Source of the DNA: Trileptium ribeirensis
Taxonomy: Eukaryota > Nematoda > Enoplea > Enoplida > Thoracostomopsidae
DNA length: 64,000 nt
Direction: 5' to 3'
NCBI GenBank assembly: GCA_030248225.1
Contig: JASANE010017527.1
Coordinates: 60,737 to 124,736, forward strand
Shown here: one piece after another, positions 54,600 through 64,000 of the stretch
How positions within the stretch are numbered: the stretch's first letter is position 1
Layout of the letters: every line of letters begins with the position of its first letter
Translations under genes and position numbers: made by a program
Notes under the pieces: model-generated
What the model was told of the DNA's origin: nothing
Databases searched by the model: none
Seen by the model: only the letters and a program-made list of their open reading frames with translations

Positions 54600-57557
54600 A
54601 TTGCGAGGCCAAATTTAAAATGCAGCGTCCCTGATTTGTGTACTTCTTTGGATCTGACAATTACCAATGGGTTGATGAAAAATATTTGCAACCATTTGAA
54701 TGTGATGATGCAAAGATTTATCTTGCGAACAAGGCTAAACGCTTCCGTTATGCTATTGAACATCTTATTAATTACTGTCAAGAATATAATAGTAGCAATA
54801 TGCTGAGTGTAATTAATGCCGCTACTGGAAGCAGTTATACGGCTAGTCTAGCTGAGCGTAGCTCTGAATATGATAAAGGGCGCAAACTCACTTCTATGAA
54901 GTTCCGTAAAGTAGATAGTTAGTAGTGACTATTCATCCAGTGCTGAATCCAGCGACAATTATGTCGACTTTGTTCCTTCTGATAGCGAAGATTCGGTGGT
55001 GGCCGCACTAATTGCACAGTCCAACGAATTGGCAGCGAAGTCAGTCACAGCAGTTGTTTGCATGGTAATAGAAAATATCCTTACGCGCGTCGAACAAGTA
55101 ACTGATGAGAAATATATATACACGAAAGCGTAAGACGCATGAAAATAAAAAACAAAAGCGAAAGCGTCTAAAAAATGCCGGAAAAGCGCATACTAACTGG
55201 ATGGGTAGAAATGTACGGGAACGTAAATTCACAATGGTCAACTGCAAATGTCGAGGATCTGGCGACAATGCGAACCAATGTAGTACGGTTAAAGAAAAAA
55301 CCCGACGAGAAATTTTCGAAAACTTTTGGAAACTAAATTATGAAAATCAGCAATGGTTTTTCATGAAGCACGTCACACAAAGAGAAGTAAAGCGTTCAGG
55401 TTGCAGAAGGCGCTGAAGCAAGAAAGCAACATACGAAGAAAACATCTTTTACGATCAACAACAAAGAAGTTTTGGTTTGCCGTAATGTTTTCCTAAAAAC
55501 GCTAGATATTTCCGCCAACCGCGTGAATCTGTTGCTCAAAAGGGAAGAAGTTAGCCGAGGCATCCGGCCTGAAGACAACCGCGGCAAACATTGTTGTTCT
55601 GTTAAAATTCCCGAAGATAAAGTTGATGGCGTTCGTGAATTTATGAAGCAGTTGCCTTTAATGTTAGATGAATCTGGCCCAACGCTTTATCGGCGTTCAG
55701 ATTCAAAGCGTATTTATCTACAACTTGGTCTTAATGTTAAGAAACTGTATCTATGATATTGCCAGGTTACTGCTGAACCTGTAATGTTTCATAAGTTTTG
55801 TGAAATTTGGTATACTGGAATTTAATTATGCTTTCGAGTCGCCGTTGAACGACCTTTACGATCAGTGCGAAGAATACAGCATCGCCACAGATGACGAAAA
55901 GAAGAAGTTGCAGACATGCCATGACGATCATCATAGTCGTAAGAACCAAGCGTTTAATTCGAAGCGTCAAGATACCGCAATTGCACGAGCTGGCATCAAG
56001 CCGTTGGGACATTTGATATAGAAAAGATACTTATTTGCCTCTGCACTCCGGTGTCAAATATGCACTATAAAAGAAAATTATCAACTTTTAACTTTAACGT
56101 TTGGAATAACGCTAATAGCAGCTTTACATGTTACGTGTGGAATGAGAGCAAAGGTCGCAAAGCGTCTGCCGAAACAGCGACATGCTTAGCCAACTGGCTT
56201 GCTTCACTAGACGACAGCGTAAACAATGTAATTCTTTACAGTGATACAGCAAGCGGTCAAAACCGCAACCAGGCGATTGCCGTAATGTTCATGCACTTTT
56301 TGGCAACAACGAAATCAAATATTGAACGAATTGAACATAAAGTAAGAAAATCATTATAGTGTATAGCTTTGGAGACATAGAGTCTTTTGAAACTGATGCT
56401 ACCCCGGATGTTAAGTACTGTTACTAAAATTCTGTTGTAATTGAAGCTGAACACGCTAAGACTGTCTTTTTATTAAATCCCCACTAAGGCATAACTTAGT
56501 GTAGGGTCAGACTTTGCGTACGCAATGCAGGACCCCTCGCTCCGCTCAAAAAATGTTGTCTCACTACGTCTGGTATATTGTTATTCACTACTTATGAGCT
56601 GCTGAACGTAAACTTAATTTAAACAGTTTGATTACAAGCTGGAACGATTCAGTGCGTCTGCTGTGAAAAATAGTACTTAAAATATGTTAGTAAACTTTTT
56701 TAAAGTACTGATACAATGTTCTGCTATGTCATGAGACGGCGGGGATGGCATATGAACACATTTTCTATCACACCGTTGCTGAATTTGACCAAAAAAACCA
56801 AGCAGAATGATTATACCTGCCTATTGATCCTATAGATAATAAATCATTTGCGAGTGCTTATAGCTTTCACAAGGCCAGCCAGTAACACTTTTCGTAATAT
56901 TTCTAAGCAAGTGTCACGTTGATTATGTAGTATTTTTATATATACAAAATATTTTCTCATTATTATATAATAACTCAACGGTGCAAAAATATCCACGGCG
57001 TATTTTAAGCATCCATGGTTTAATATTGTAGTTCATGGAATCCGGTCATTCATATCTTGAATGCGATTCGGCACATTCCCAGATCGAACGCGAGTCGAAA
57101 ACTCGAATGATATACACACCAAGTGGTTGGATTGCTATAATGAAAGAAAAAGGCTATCGCGTCGTGGAACCTGGCATCGGTGACATGTTGGACTACCCAC
57201 GTCTTGCCAAAGGTATCATGACAGATCGCACTTTAACTGATCACGGAGACACCGAAAACTAGCTCAAGTTGAAAGCGATGCTGTTTTCGAAAAAACATTT
57301 AGACGCGTTCCACGTTAAATATGAAATTGACGACATAAGTTACATGCGCATAGCGCTCAACAAGAAAGAGACAAGGCGTTCAAACCCTACAGCCTGGTTC
57401 GATCCCGCTCCAAAGTACAACGTAGACATGCTTCCAGTTTCGCTTAATAAACTCAAAGACCTTCGATCAGTGGCCGACAAATAATTCGATTGATGATCGC
57501 CCGTTTTATTATAATTCGATGGGAAGCAAGAATTTGGATTCTGATGATGAACAATGA
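54600..57557 (+). pseudogene. Transposase (DDE/RNase H-like) of an uncharacterised metazoan transposon family
   Basis: The protein is readable in order through frame changes. An N-terminal part is followed by an acidic Ser-rich stretch (SSDNYVDFVPSDSEDS, about 54950). Then come a Lys/Arg-rich segment with NWMGRNVRERK and a Cys cluster (NCKCRGSG), EIFENFW, VCRNVFLKTLDIS, RGKHCCSVKIPEDKVDGVREF, a C-x-H-rich part, TFDIEKIL (first acidic motif), YKRKLSTFNFNVW, VILYSDTASGQNRN (second), and ESGHSYLECDSAHSQIER (third). These blocks match, from memory, a widespread unnamed animal protein family with Asp motifs spaced like a DDE transposase. A 690-bp intron (56342-57031) separates EHK from FMESGHS. 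At least three frameshifts outside introns (about 55400, 55780, 56010) mark it as inactive. Family name not known to me. Confidence 0.75.
56342..57031 (+). other. Intron of the transposase pseudogene
   Basis: CAT-AAA before gtaaga and TATTGTAG before TTC-ATG-GAA restore the continuous motif EHK-FMESGHSYLE. The motif continuity makes this a spliceosomal intron, not an insertion, though an insertion cannot be fully excluded. Confidence 0.65.
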
Positions 57558-57824
57558 CTAGAGGCATAGTTTTGCTAAAAAGTGTGACCGTATTCGCAAT
57601 TTACTGTGCTAAATAATTTTGCGTCAAAATGACCTATGTGCCTTTATTTTTACAAAAATTTCGAGCTTGTTACTATCTCAAAGGCGCCAATAACATGAAA
57701 ATGTGTCATCAATAACACCATTGATCAGATAGTTATGCACACTAAATTGCATTTCCCTAAATCCAAGTAGTTCGCTAGTCTGCAGTTTTTCTTCTTGAAT
57801 TTCTCGCTACTGTATCCATGACAA

Positions 57825-57852
57825 TTAGACCGTTTTGACTCTGTACCGACGA
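57825..57852 (-). repeat. Right terminal inverted repeat of the transposon
   Basis: TTAGACCGTTTTGACTCTGT then ACCGACGA; the inverse of 53592-53619 with four mismatches. Confidence 0.85.
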
Positions 57853-59954
57853 CTTCTTATTACGTATTTGTAATATGTACACAGTTCTCGACTAGAAATG
57901 GCTGTCACACTTTCTAGCGAACCAACATTGAGCAAACAGTGCCATTAATGTTTGGACACGGACACTATTGCTTTGCCGTACAAAAGCGAAATTTTTCTTA
58001 ATTTTATGTTTGTTGAGCTAATATTAACCCTTTGAAATTATTAATGTGGATATTTACTTACGTCTTCGGTTGTAGTCACCATGTTGGTAGAGGTCTTCAT
58101 GTCTGCAGTGTCTCAGCAAATAATCCAGGTCGTCGATATCGTGCCCACACCGGATGCATTGTGGGATGTCTGCCACCTATATCTGGTGCAGATATAGACA
58201 ATGATCAAGTTCCTATACAACCAAAACAAAGAAATGTTTAACTCAGCAAATTGCTGTGTGAAACGTAAAGCGCGTAAATGCAGTAGGAATTTTTCAACTT
58301 GACCCTGCGGAAGTTTGTTAGCAAAACAAAGCCATGTCGATGCTTGTAGCAGCTGTTTTACCCATCCAGAAATATGCGGTGTATGTTATAATTGAATGGG
58401 TCCAACCTGACATGCATAACAGAGTATGTATTATTTTGATGTATGTAGCTGTATGATTGGCTAACATAAATTGCGTCAAGCTCCAGCCAATGTAACTCAA
58501 CTTTGTAAATAAGTCTACATTGCATGAAAGTAACATACCAGCAACGCAGCCGAAAACTGTTTTCTTAGTAATGAACTGTATTTGTTGTAGCTGTGGGAGC
58601 AGTATTAACAGCTTGTTTCACTTATAGCATCCAGGATCAGAGAATTGTCGTCGTCAGCTAGCTGACGGACATTGGCTGACCAACACAAACCTAGAACAAT
58701 GTCAGACCACTGATCAGAAAATTATAGTATACCTTTTTATTTCTTTTAGGACCATATAGACCAATAATTTCAACTTTGCTAAGGAATAACATAACAAACG
58801 TATGTCTAGTAAAGCGAGGCCATTGCAGACTGGAGACAGAGCGAAATTGCGTAGTCTACGCTCCATGCGTTACAAGGACATTCAGTTTGACGTAGTTTAC
58901 GCGAAGGTGTATAGTGGAAAGCATATTTTCACTGGGGGATTGAAAACCAGCATATTGAACTTGATCGCTAAATAAACATTATTTTCTTTCTCACCCTCTT
59001 CAGCATTCCAGACAGGCTATATAAATGTCATCAGAATATTTTAACTTTAATGTAAAATTTATTTTTAATATTTACGTTTTAAATCTACAGTACTTTCATT
59101 CTTCCTTCGTTTGTTTTACTATAAGTTTCGAAGACCAGGTTCCGTATCCGGTTTAAATGGACGGTTCCGTTTGGTCGTTCCGGTTCCGGTAAATTTGGGT
59201 TACGGTTATTCCCTGCTACATACATAATTATTTCGTCCCAACGACCTAAATATCGATTCTATTCGCCTATTCAATAAGTATCTAAGTATCAATCGTATGC
59301 GATTACACTTTATTAAGTAATTGTTTGATTTCTCCTATCGTGTTCTAAATATCGGAAATACTAACATTAATAATAAAATTGTATTTTAGAATATTAATTT
59401 GTTTCGAAAGAAGTATTGAAATTTCCGTCAGTCAATTTTCGGATTGTTTTTATATTTTCCGATTATAATTGAGCTCTCCATTCAATAAAATAATTCGGTT
59501 CAGTCGTTTCAAAGTAGGATAGAATTTCAGTTGATTTCCGGCAATACACAATAAGTCTATAATTGACTTTGAAATTATTTTTCTGATTAACGAATAGCTA
59601 CAATGTATAATATGATAAATTAAAAGAGTACTCGTCATAATTTTGACCACCACTGCTCACTCGTTGCTCGCTTGCAACAAAAATTTTTTACGGCGTGGTA
59701 GCTGATGGCTGTACAGCTGTACCCGCCAAAAATGACTGCTGCTCGCTCATAACTTAAATTTTATACTTCGTAGTAGGCGATGGCTGTACAGCTTTGCCCG
59801 GCAAAAAATGAGCGCTGCACGTTTTCCGCCCTTACCATATCCCGCTACTATTGAAACCCGGGTTATAGCGAGTATTGATTGGAAATAGTATTACTGAGCT
59901 CATTATTATTATTGTTTCTAATATTCACAATCGTCAAGTTGTGATACTGTTACT
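57853..59954. other. Intergenic, nothing firm
   Basis: No supported exon. Two copies of GATGGCTGTACAGCT followed by CCCG(C/G)CAAAAAATGA-type sequence lie at 59.70-59.82 kb and resemble the ends of the TACAGTACTCGCCAG repeat family. Confidence 0.4.
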
Positions 59955-60420
59955 AGCTTCTTCATTCCCTGAAAATTTTGTCAGGGGGAATGAACGGGAA
60001 GGGGTTTGGTGCGGAACTAGGGAAGGGGACGAGTTTTATCAGGGGGTGAACACGGGGTCTGGCTTGAACTGGGAGCGACGTGGGAGCCGAAAGCTGAAAA
60101 TTTTCTAAATTTAATTTTTTTCGTCAATAAACGCTAAAATTGTTAATAAATGGACCCAGAAACGGTGCAAAAACGTTATTATTGTTGTTTAAACTAAGTT
60201 TTCAATCAATTTTTTCCTGAAATCAGGCAAATTTTTAACTTTAGAAAGGATTTCTGTAAAATAAATTGTCAAGTTTTCATCTCATACTGGGGTGGTAGTT
60301 TTACTGGTGGGAAGCCAAAAATTTCGCACGAGAACATTTTTCCATGGGGCTCCAACCTGAAGGAGACACCTATAATTTCTGCCAGGCGTTGCGGAAACAT
60401 GCCAGACCCCCATCCCCCAC
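59955..60420. repeat. G-rich dispersed repeat, copy 5
   Basis: TTCCCTGAAAATTTTGTCAG then several GGGG blocks, TAAAATTGTTAATAAATGG, CAATTTTTTCCTGAAAT, TGTCAAGTTTTCAT and GGGAAGCCAAAAAT follow the order of the 36.5-kb copy. Confidence 0.65.
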
Positions 60421-60429
60421 CTACACCAG

Positions 60430-60660
60430 TGTTATCAACTTTATCACGCCCTAGGAGGCTGATAGCCTGCAATTGTGAGTTTTCAGACGTAGAAAACTTA
60501 TTGCCGGTGTTAGTTTGGTTCTAACTTTTGCGGTATTGTGTGATAACCTCATAGCGTATCGACGTATACTCTTGGAGTCTAATTGGTTGTGCATGCAAAA
60601 GGCGTAGGTGTACCTATGCTTCACTTCGTTTTGCAGCCTTGATAGAGTTACTAGTGTTAA
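60430..60660. repeat. Repeat shared with the AGPAT intron
   Basis: AGGAGGCTGATAGCCTGC, ATTGCCGGTGTTAGTTTGGT, GGTATTGTGTGATA, GTGTACCTATGCTTCACT and TTGATAGAGTTAC match 63.55-63.75 kb in order with scattered changes. Confidence 0.8.
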
Positions 60661-61151
60661 ATACTTCCCGTACCCCGAAGTCGTGTAAAATAAATATAAC
60701 CTAAAATTAATTATTGTCCAATCCTGCTTAAAAACAGCGACCGAATAGAATTGTGAAACTGATGGTATATTCCATTACGCTATTCGACACAATGAAATTT
60801 GCTGATTTGATGCGATAAATATTTTATTAATAGTAAATAGCCAAGTGCAGGTAGCATTATGTGACCGCCTTGGCTTACATGGTAGAAATCGAAAATCATT
60901 CCATTTAAAAATATATATTAAACAGCGACAGACATTGGCACATGTAAATAAGGCTTGTGTCATTTGGTGACCACATTTAAGCCAGTTTTCTTTTACAATT
61001 TGCCGGCAAGTAATTTTTAGTAAGACTCGATTTATGGCCAAAACCTGTCAAGATGTTGCCCAATTTTTGAGAAAGGGTGTATTTCACAAAACCTTTGAGT
61101 GAGGTTCGATTTTGCTGCATCTTGTAAAAAAAATTTGAATGTTTTTGCTAG

Positions 61152-61321
61152 CTCGAATTGTTCTTTTACTACGTATCGGGTTTATAGGTTTGTTCGAGCA
61201 GTCTTTTTGGCGTTAACAAGTATATACGGCGTTGAAGTTGAAGTCCGCGGAAGACATCATTTAACATCGGACAAGCCTTTGGTGATCGTTGCAAACCATC
61301 AAAGTTCGATCGATATGATTA
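61152..61321 (+). CDS. AGPAT1: AGPAT exon with NHX4D motif
   Basis: From the AG at 61150-61151 to an A before gtaaga at 61322. The frame reads SNCSFTTYRVYRFVRAVFLA and on to PLVIVANHQSSIDMI. A TGA at 61096-61098 bounds the frame upstream. Confidence 0.85.
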
Positions 61322-63942
61322 GTAAGAATGTTGATGAAGTTCTCGATGTAATCTACTGAATCGGATTTCGAGAAAATTAATTATACAGTCACGGACAGAA
61401 ATGAACGAAAGTTCTTCGTAAAAAAATCGCAAATAGCAATAATTATTTTGAAGAGTTGCCAGTTTTTCGTGGACAGTTCACAAATTTTTCGATGTACGGT
61501 TTTCAAATGATTCACCGATAATTTCTGACAATAATTATTATTGCAGCAATAACAAGCAGGCTAGTTTATATTTTTGCCCTGTCCCAACCATGTATTTCCC
61601 AGAGTTGTTTTTATCAGAGACGCCGAATAAAAATTATTATGACAGGCCAATATGTAGGCCGCCAAGAATGACAGAATTTTATTCAGTCAGTGCTACAATT
61701 TAGACAGTAGATACTTTTCGATACAGCAGGCGTTTCTCAGTTATGCGACAAAACTACAAATATTAATGGGGTAAAGTGAAGGAAATTTTGTTTCTTGATT
61801 TACAAACGATGCTTACTTAGAGAGTGATACGTAGTTAACCTATTAAAAGCGTTGGTGTCATTGTTTGAAGCCTACAACTGGCATATAATTGTATGGGGAA
61901 GGCTATTATAGCAATAATTATTTAAAAAATGTACACGTTTGGCCCCAAAACAGTCGAATCTTTTTATTTGCTTCTACATAAAATCTTAGAATTGGTCTAC
62001 GAATTTTAGGGATTGTTCGTAGCGAAAAAAAGAAAGGGAAAGATACAAACTGTTGGGTAGAAAACCCTAATTTAACCCATCAAGCATTTATTCGTTTGCC
62101 GCTGCTGCGACAGAAACACTGCATATAAGAATTACGCGTATAAAATTTCCCAAAGCTTACTGATGGTTGATAGGAGCTCACTATTGTCTCTTTTATTGGG
62201 TTCAGCGCGAATTGTGCGAATGCACCTTCAAAATCCAAATTTCACGACTACTATTCAAAGATTCATATATTGTTTATTTTTTACTTAATTATTTAGTAGC
62301 TAGAGTTCCAAGTATTTTTTATACTTTATTGTTACATTTTTTCAATTATGCTGCGACGTTTAAACAACGGGTACAGCGCAGAATCTAGAATCTTGTCTGC
62401 GTTGTTTGGATTTATAATATTGTCTGTGAAAAACAATATCTCCTAATATCCTAATCAGTTTTAAGTAATAGTTATATTTCGAAAATTTTCCATGCTGCTG
62501 ATAGCAAAATTATGTTTACGAGACTTTGAAGGGGTGACTAGGGCCCTAATTTTTTACGGTTTATTTGCTCGACCCTGTACGTATGCCTATGGGCTACAAT
62601 TTGTTGTGGTATGCCAGCACGATTAAAATGGCTTCGATTACGCAGCCTTGTGCAAACTGTGTCACACTAAATGGATGTAGATATGCAGTCTCAGTTGAGC
62701 GTACATACCGCATAGGTTCGGCATCTTCGCTCTACTCTGGATAATCTAAGTTACTACCAGTTTGTGATTGTACACGGTAAAACGGAACGCCTAATTGAAC
62801 GGAACGGAACAGATTATTATGGGAGCTTTATTATTATTTAGACTTCGAGCAATAACTAGCTACTTTTCATTATTTTCCCTATAATCTGATCCTGCAGTGT
62901 TGTCTTTAGTATTGCCTCTTTGTCGGCAGAACTTATACCCTTAGTTTATGTATTGTGAAAGTCGGTAATCTGAATGTAGTGGAGATTATGTGTTGTAGGG
63001 TTGAAATCTTTTAATTTCCGTCTGTGTGTGTGTGTGATCGGCCATAATTTGGGAACGGCTTGACCGAGTTTCATGATGTTAGTTTCATTCGAATCGGCAT
63101 AGTCGATTTACCGTGTACATTCCCGAGCGTTTTTGATTTTGGGTCTGGTTTCGTGGTCAAGCGTCAAAATGTAGGCTTTTTGTCCCATTTTACCCCACTT
63201 GAGTACCCTTCACGGAAGCAAAGATGTTTTTATCTTAACCTTCGAATTTTTTCTCTGTTTGGTTTTTTCATAGTAAAATGATAAATGCCCCTGCGTCTTT
63301 TTATTTTTCGATTAAGGTTCCGGTTCATGGGGTTTGAGGTATATATGGCATCCCGGTGGTTCCTCGACCCAAAATTCGAAAATTTGTTCTGACGTCCTGG
63401 GCGGTTTAAAAGTTTTACTTGGGGGTTTTCGGGCATGGCAAACTCATTGCTGGTGCTGATTTTGCCCTGCGATCCAAGGTTCTATGGGTTCAGGGGTATG
63501 GCGCTGCCATGGTTCATCGTCCCAAAATTCCAATTTTACTGTTACGTCCTGGGAGGCTGATAACTTGCATATGGGGGTTTTGGGGCATGGGAAACTAATT
63601 GCCGGTGTTAGTTTTGTTCTAACTTGTACGGTATTGTGTGATATCCACATATAGCATATCGACGTATGCTATCGAGATTTGATTGACTGTGCACGCAAAA
63701 GACCTAGATGTACCTATGCTTCACTACGTTCTACAATCTCGATAGAGTTACGAGTATTATTTTCAGTCATGATGCGCGTCAATGCTGACCGGTTAGTGCC
63801 TCTAGCCAAGAAGTCGCTCTTATGGGCAGGTCCATTTGGTCTTGCCGCCTGGCTGAGCGGTGTAATATTTATTGATCGATTCAATCCTGGTAAAGCCAAC
63901 GAAACAATTCACAGTGCCGTTCAAGAGATTATTTCCCAAAAC
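61152..63942 (+). CDS. AGPAT1: 1-acylglycerol-3-phosphate acyltransferase (AGPAT/LPAAT), 5' and 3' partial
   Basis: This ER membrane enzyme acylates lysophosphatidic acid to phosphatidic acid. Two exons (61152-61321, 63767-63942) join in frame. The first encodes SIYGVEVEVRGRHH and the catalytic motif I, NHQSSID (NHX4D: His and Asp form the charge relay). The second gives NADRLVPLAKKSLLWAG, GLAAWLSGVIFIDR (motif II with the conserved FI-x-R glycerophosphate-binding residues) and ends at VQEIISQN. Both track human AGPAT1 closely ('VPIAKRELLWAG', 'LAGVIFIDR'). The EGTR motif III exon must lie beyond 64000. The N-terminal membrane segments and start codon were not found upstream. The likely exon acceptor is TTTTTGCTAG, but the open frame extends left to 61099, so the 5' boundary is uncertain. 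Confidence 0.93.
61384..61510. mobile_element. MITE-like copy, TACAGTCACG family
   Basis: It begins TACAGTCACGGACAGAAATG, with internal AAATCGCAAATAGCAAT and GTTTTTCGTGGACAGTTC resembling the cores at 34.05 and 39.03 kb. The right end is not clear. Confidence 0.45.
63000..63755. repeat. Repeat block with 152-bp diverged tandem units
   Basis: A short GT run (about 63024) leads into GATCGGCCATAATTTGGGAA, a layout common in invertebrate dispersed repeats. Then ACGTCCTGGG(C/A)GG at 63392 and 63544, each followed by GGGGGTTTT(C/G)GGGCATGG and preceded by CGACCCAAAATTC / CGTCCCAAAATTC, define two 152-bp units. The last 200 bp match 60430-60660. Confidence 0.75.
63767..63942 (+). CDS. AGPAT1: AGPAT exon with FIDR motif
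   Basis: 58 codons after the split Ile: MMRVNADRLVPLAKKSLLWA, then GVIFIDRFNPGKANE, and so on to ISQN before gtatgt at 63943. Phase 0 at its 3' end. Confidence 0.93.
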
Positions 63943-64000
63943 GTATGTTTTTATTACGCACGTCCCTAAATGTGTAGAATTAGTTGCCGAATTGCACGGC

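Larger units (their letters stand above)
53592..57852 (+). mobile_element. 4.26-kb DNA transposon with terminal inverted repeats and a decayed transposase
   Basis: The ends match as inverted repeats at 24 of 28 positions (TCGTCGG, three differences, AGAGTCAAAA, one difference, GGTCTAA). Inside lies a single + strand gene with RNase H-fold transposase features (54600-57557). AGTCAAAA-type words recur just inside the left end (for example GACTCTTTTGACT near 53750, AGAGTCAAATAG near 53826) and near the right end, possibly transposase-binding sites. No convincing target duplication was seen. The SINE tail ends just outside the left end. Confidence 0.82.
61322..63766. other. AGPAT intron
   Basis: 2445 bp, GT-AG (TTTTCAG). 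It contains a MITE copy (61384-61510) and a block of dispersed/tandem repeats (63000-63755) that runs almost up to the acceptor. Confidence 0.85.

Noticed and set aside
61099..61151. Start of the AGPAT protein at a GTG in the left extension of the exon
   Set aside because: Not an ATG, no membrane segment as expected at the N-terminus, and a good acceptor lies at 61150-61151.

Overview
The window is animal nuclear DNA from an invertebrate. Its three host genes are split by many GT-AG introns. The sequence is AT-rich and full of small inverted-repeat transposons, SINEs, minisatellites and decayed transposable elements. I see no rRNA, no intact tRNA, no CRISPR array and no bacterial-style operon. 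I cannot name the species. The gene families are general metazoan, and the repeats fit a repeat-rich invertebrate genome.

Three host genes lie on the + strand. (1) At 1865-4345 are the last three coding exons of a type II diacylglycerol kinase (delta/eta class), ending in its SAM domain; the rest of that gene lies upstream of the window. (2) At 18460-36211 is a complete nine-exon glycoside hydrolase family 27 gene (alpha-N-acetylgalactosaminidase / alpha-galactosidase). The exons join in frame into a 525-residue protein with a signal peptide, both catalytic aspartates and an unusual C-terminal membrane anchor. (3) At 61152-63942 are two exons of a 1-acylglycerol-3-phosphate acyltransferase that runs off the right edge; its start was not found. 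Genes 1 and 3 both make phosphatidic acid, by different routes. The hydrolase between them belongs to lysosomal or secretory glycan turnover, so I see no single pathway.

The rest is mostly repeats. From 4.4 to 18.4 kb is an intergenic stretch holding a decayed LINE (endonuclease 15.4-16.1 kb, reverse transcriptase 17.3-17.9 kb) with a four-copy, roughly 190-bp tandem array lodged between its two domains. The eight introns of the hydrolase gene carry MITEs, a fold-back element, a 26-bp array, a 114-bp x5 array, and a 1.5-kb inverted-repeat element whose pre-insertion relative survives as a duplicated stretch of the same intron. From 36.2 to 61.1 kb there is no recognised host exon. That stretch has a 110-bp x10 array, two tRNA-derived SINEs, a 3.8-kb minisatellite of about 126 units of 30 bp, and a 4.26-kb DNA transposon (53592-57852). 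The transposon has about 28-bp terminal inverted repeats, and its RNase H-fold transposase is frameshifted but keeps its acidic motifs and a spliceable intron.

Points most worth a second look: the membrane-anchored GH27 enzyme with a mixed substrate-recognition loop and one GG splice acceptor; the terminal-repeat transposon; the 30-bp minisatellite, open in five of six frames with higher-order periodicity; and the nested insertion with an empty-site copy in intron 8.
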